A stretch of 16,790 nucleotides of DNA, from the NCBI GenBank assembly GCA_023301395.1, contig JALZUY010000069.1, positions 1 to 16,790 of the forward strand. The letters run 5' to 3'. The DNA is from Nonlabens sp. (GTDB taxonomy: Bacteria; Bacteroidota; Bacteroidia; Flavobacteriales; Flavobacteriaceae). A program made the position numbers and the translations under genes. The notes beneath the pieces were generated by a model. That model was not told the DNA's origin, did no database searches, and was given only the letters and a program-made list of their open reading frames with translations. Positions 14,130 to 16,790 of this stretch are shown in pieces (position 1 is the stretch's first letter; the number at the start of each line of letters is the position of its first letter).

Positions 14130-15470
14130 ATGAAAACACTAGACAAAATACCTACCAGTAAAATAGGCCGTACCACAGAGTTAGTGAAAACTGGCGCAAA
14201 AATAGGTGCCAATTATATCAAGTATTATTCTAAAAAAGCCGTGAATCCGTCTATGGATCGTTCATCGCTTGATGAAGATAATGCGACAGATATCTATGAT
14301 GGGCTCAAGAGTTTAAAAGGTAGCGCACTTAAAGTAGCGCAAATGCTTTCTATGGACAAGAGTTTGTTACCTGGTGCTTATGTAGAGAAATTTAGTCTAG
14401 CACAATTTAGCGTGCCGCCACTTTCTGCTCCATTAGTTAGAAAAACATTTAAGAAATATCAAGGCGCTTTTCCTGAAGAGATTTATGATACATTCTCAAA
14501 AGACTCTGTAAACGCAGCAAGTATAGGTCAGGTTCACAGAGCTACTAAAGATGGCAAAGAACTGGCTGTAAAAATTCAATATCCTGGTGTGGCAGAGTCT
14601 ATAGGTAGTGACCTAGCTATGGTAAAGCCTATCGCTATTAAAATGTTCAACTTAAAAGGTGAAGATTCCAAACGGTATTTTGCTGAGGTTGAAGATAAAT
14701 TAACCGAAGAAACAGACTATACACTTGAAGTAAAACAAAGTATTGAGATCACTGAGGCTTGTTCTCATATTCCTAATATGAAGTTTCCTAAATATTATCC
14801 AGAGCTTTCTAGCAAGCGTATTATTACGATGGACTGGATGACAGGACAGCACTTAAGCGAGTTTGCAAAAACAGATTTCTCAACAGCAACTGGTAATAAA
14901 TTAGGGCAAACACTTTGGGATTTTTATATGTTTCAAATGCACGGTTTAAAAGCCGTTCATGCAGATCCACATCCTGGGAATTTTTTGATATCTAAGGATG
15001 AGGAATTGATTGCCATAGACTTTGGTTGTATTAAAGAAATTGTGGACGAATTCTACCAGCCATATTTTGAACTTGCGGTTCCTGCAAGCATTAATAATCC
15101 TGAGATTTTCAAAGCTAAGTTATACGAGCTTGAGATTTTACGTAAAGACGATAGCGAGAAAGAAATTGTTTATTTCAGCGCGTTATTTCACGAGATGTTG
15201 AGCTTGTTTACTAAACCATTTCAAGAAAAGACCTTTGACTTTTCAGACAGTGCTTTCTGGGATGAGATTTCTTCTCTAAGTGAAAAATACAGTAACGACA
15301 AAGAATTACGTAAAATGAACGGTAACCGTGGCAGTAAGCATTTCTTGTACATCAACCGTACGTTCTTTGGACTTTATAATTTATTGCACGATCTAAAAGC
15401 AACGGTGAATACTCATGAATATGTGAAATATCTTGAGGAGAAAGGTTTTAAGAATCATAGTGCGTTGTAG
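14130..15470 (+). CDS. ABC1/AarF/UbiB-type atypical kinase
   Basis: Member of the ADCK/UbiB kinase-like family, which supports quinone synthesis or lipid handling in other organisms; Flavobacteriaceae normally use menaquinone, so the exact role here is unknown. Visible family elements: an Ala-rich nucleotide loop NAASIGQVHRA (residues 128-138), the ATP lysine in AVKIQYPG (Lys148), EETDY (193-197, family ExD), the catalytic loop HADPHPGN (277-284) and DFG (297-299). The signature KxGQ reads KVAQ (68-71), so the Gly is Ala. The 446-residue length is normal. No transmembrane pair is obvious at the C-terminus, unlike UbiB. It follows a TetR-type gene and ends 3 bp before the convergent M23 peptidase gene. 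Family assignment is firm; the substrate is not known. Confidence 0.9.
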   Translation: MKTLDKIPTSKIGRTTELVKTGAKIGANYIKYYSKKAVNPSMDRSSLDEDNATDIYDGLKSLKGSALKVAQMLSMDKSLLPGAYVEKFSLAQFSVPPLSAPLVRKTFKKYQGAFPEEIYDTFSKDSVNAASIGQVHRATKDGKELAVKIQYPGVAESIGSDLAMVKPIAIKMFNLKGEDSKRYFAEVEDKLTEETDYTLEVKQSIEITEACSHIPNMKFPKYYPELSSKRIITMDWMTGQHLSEFAKTDFSTATGNKLGQTLWDFYMFQMHGLKAVHADPHPGNFLISKDEELIAIDFGCIKEIVDEFYQPYFELAVPASINNPEIFKAKLYELEILRKDDSEKEIVYFSALFHEMLSLFTKPFQEKTFDFSDSAFWDEISSLSEKYSNDKELRKMNGNRGSKHFLYINRTFFGLYNLLHDLKATVNTHEYVKYLEEKGFKNHSAL

Positions 15471-15473
15471 TCG

Positions 15474-16307
15474 CTAGTAACTTTTAGTGTAAGTAACCTT
15501 GTGTTTTAATTCCTTAGTGATATCATTTTCATCAGTTTTAAAACTTGTTTTTAGTGTTTTATAATTATTTTCCTTGTCAGTTAAGTACAGATCGATATGT
15601 AAATGTGGTCCTGTGCTCCATCCTACATTACCGCTAAAACCAATATGTTGACCTTTTTCAACTGTTTGACCTACTTTAACACGAACACCATTTTTTCTAA
15701 AGTGTAAGTACTGCATAATCGTACCGTCTGAATGTAGAATCTTTATAAGGTTATTATAATCCGCACAACTAGGTTTACCACAATTTTTTGTGTTATTTCT
15801 CACAACCTCAACTACTAATCCCTCACGACAAGCGAAAACTTTTGTTCCTACAGGCATATCAAAGTCTAGTGCAAATTTATCCTGATGAGAAATATCACCA
15901 TTATAACCTTGTGCTACTTTAAAAGAGGTTCCCTTTTCAAATGGTAGATCATAAACATAATCTTCATCATAATCAGTGTCTGTGATATCTCCTAGATAAA
16001 CTAGCGTATTTCCTTTATTGAATTTCCACCCTTTTTTTGAATCGATTTTAGTAAAATCTACAATTAGGAAATCTTTTGTTTTACCTGGTATAACTACATA
16101 AGTACCATTAGGTATAGAAGCCTTTAAATTAACTGGATTATAATCAATCTTATATGTAATTGAAAGAAGATTATTATTAGTTACAGAAAGTTTTGTTCCG
16201 TTATCATAATTCTCCCATTTCTGTTCATACTTTGTCTTCCAATCATCTTTTTGAGCAAAAGAAATATTTAAAAAAAAGCAAATTATGATGACAATTATAT
16301 TTTTCAT
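15474..16307 (-). CDS. Secreted M23-family metallopeptidase
   Basis: Exported zinc peptidase of the lysostaphin/LytM type, most often acting on peptidoglycan cross-bridges or stems. Signal peptide: residues 1-18, ending ISFA before Gln19. The C-terminal LytM domain (about residues 133-240) keeps all zinc and catalytic positions: His141 and Asp148 in SHQDKFALDFDMPVG, His202 in QYLHF, and His235-x-His237 in GWSTGPHLHIDLY. Cys176 and Cys181 may form a disulfide. The region between about 20 and 120 is a beta-rich prodomain-like segment of unknown role. The complete active site argues for real hydrolase activity rather than a degenerate LytM factor. A promoter-like element lies upstream. It may be on the same transcript as the amidohydrolase 96 bp before it. 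Confidence 0.92.
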   Translation of the reverse strand: MKNIIVIIICFFLNISFAQKDDWKTKYEQKWENYDNGTKLSVTNNNLLSITYKIDYNPVNLKASIPNGTYVVIPGKTKDFLIVDFTKIDSKKGWKFNKGNTLVYLGDITDTDYDEDYVYDLPFEKGTSFKVAQGYNGDISHQDKFALDFDMPVGTKVFACREGLVVEVVRNNTKNCGKPSCADYNNLIKILHSDGTIMQYLHFRKNGVRVKVGQTVEKGQHIGFSGNVGWSTGPHLHIDLYLTDKENNYKTLKTSFKTDENDITKELKHKVTYTKSY

Positions 16308-16336
16308 TTGAAAGATTTGAATATGATATTTTCCTA

Positions 16337-16369
16337 CGAATATAACAGAATACTTATTAGCAAATCAAA
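16337..16369 (-). promoter_or_regulatory. Possible promoter TTTG-N21-TATATTCG for the M23 peptidase
   Basis: On the minus strand TTTG (16369-16366), 21 bases of spacer, then TATATTCG (16344-16337), one mismatch from TAnnTTTG. The -7 element ends 29 bp before the ATG at 16305-16307. Confidence 0.4.
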
Positions 16370-16403
16370 TCTCTTTTCTAGAATCCAATGAAATAATCAT
16401 AAC

Positions 16404-16790
16404 CTACCTCTTATAAACCACACCATCTTTCATCACAAAACTCATTGTTTCTAGAATGGCAACGTCCTTTTCTGGGTTTTCATTTACAGCAATAATATCT
16501 GCATAGAAACCTTGCTGGATTTGGCCTATGTTGTTTTCTTCTTTTAATATAATGGCTGGCGTAATGGTAGCACTTTGAATGGTTTCCATAATAGGCATTC
16601 CGGCTTCGTGCATGTAACCAAACTCCTTTGCATTTTTACCGTGTGCAAAAACTCCAGCATCTGTACCGAAGACGATAGGAACACCACGTTTATAAGCACG
16701 CCCAAAAGTTCCTTGAATTTGTGGACCTACTTTTCTTGCTTTAGGAACGACAATTGCAGGATAGAAACCTTCTACTTCGGCTTTCTCTGC
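16404..16790 (-). CDS. Amidohydrolase-family protein (C-terminal 128 residues)
   Basis: C-terminal part of a metal-dependent amidohydrolase of the imidazolonepropionase / Xaa-Pro dipeptidase-like group; the N-terminus lies beyond the window. The frame is open from 16790 to TAG at 16404-16406. The catalytic Asp is visible in VPIVFGTDAGVFAHG, followed by the usual EFGYMHEAGMPIMETIQSAT helix, and the strand-rich C-terminal cap IGQIQQGFYADIIAVNENP ending FVMKDGVVYKR. Apparent starts at 16613 are internal because the same frame continues upstream with family-consistent sequence. The first metal-binding HxH motif cannot be checked. Exact substrate (dipeptide, imidazolone or other) cannot be decided from this part. 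It lies upstream of the M23 gene on the same strand. Confidence 0.9.
   Translation of the reverse strand, partial: AEKAEVEGFYPAIVVPKARKVGPQIQGTFGRAYKRGVPIVFGTDAGVFAHGKNAKEFGYMHEAGMPIMETIQSATITPAIILKEENNIGQIQQGFYADIIAVNENPEKDVAILETMSFVMKDGVVYKR

Noticed and set aside
16404..16613. A complete 69-residue small protein starting at the ATG at 16613
   Set aside because: The same frame continues upstream to 16790 with the conserved FGTDAG amidohydrolase motif, so this is the end of a larger gene.

Overview
The window looks like chromosomal DNA of a marine-type member of the Flavobacteriaceae (Bacteroidota). Five things point there: an AT-rich composition; a SusC-style TonB-dependent receptor with an N-terminal carboxypeptidase-like domain; a secreted protein with a type IX secretion (T9SS) C-terminal sorting domain; promoter elements of the Bacteroidota TTG-N20-TAnnTTTG type; and intergenic repeats (TTCGAC...CTCAG...TGACA mosaics, an octamer array) that I associate with this family. 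No tRNA, rRNA, CRISPR array, transposase or integrase is visible.

Layout. 1-1981 (minus): N-terminal 660 codons of a TonB-dependent outer-membrane receptor, cut by the window edge. 2130-3476 (plus): dGTP triphosphohydrolase. 3511-6351 (plus): large exported Asp-box (BNR) protein with both a lipobox and a T9SS sorting domain. 6341-8110 (minus): dxs, overlapping the previous gene tail to tail. 8254-8703 (plus): tadA. 8707-8937 (minus): small two-helix membrane protein. 8938-9173: repeat-rich spacer. 9174-10922 (minus): aspS. 11152-11514 (plus): exported MORN-type protein with a clear promoter and terminator. 11671-13168 (plus): very AT-rich cassette of a Cys-rich lipoprotein frame broken by two in-frame TAG codons, overlapping a CPBP-type intramembrane protease gene. 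13264-13947 (plus): TetR-type regulator. 14130-15470 (plus): ABC1/AarF-like kinase. 15474-16307 (minus): secreted M23 peptidase. 16404-16790 (minus): C-terminal part of an amidohydrolase, cut by the window edge.

Most of the window is housekeeping: isoprenoid precursor synthesis (dxs), wobble inosine formation (tadA), Asp-tRNA charging (aspS) and dNTP control (dgt). These are mixed with cell-envelope genes. Several neighbours converge with gaps of 3 bp or an 11-bp overlap and no recognisable terminator between them.

The two strongest points of interest are these. First, a 16-bp perfect palindrome, CGCTTTCGCGAAAGCG, occurs at four places (two perfect, two degenerate copies), three of them inside genes and kept in frame. 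Second, the AT-rich lipoprotein/CPBP-protease cassette has a lipoprotein reading frame intact except for two amber codons. The protease keeps all its catalytic motifs and carries an unrecognised C-terminal domain.
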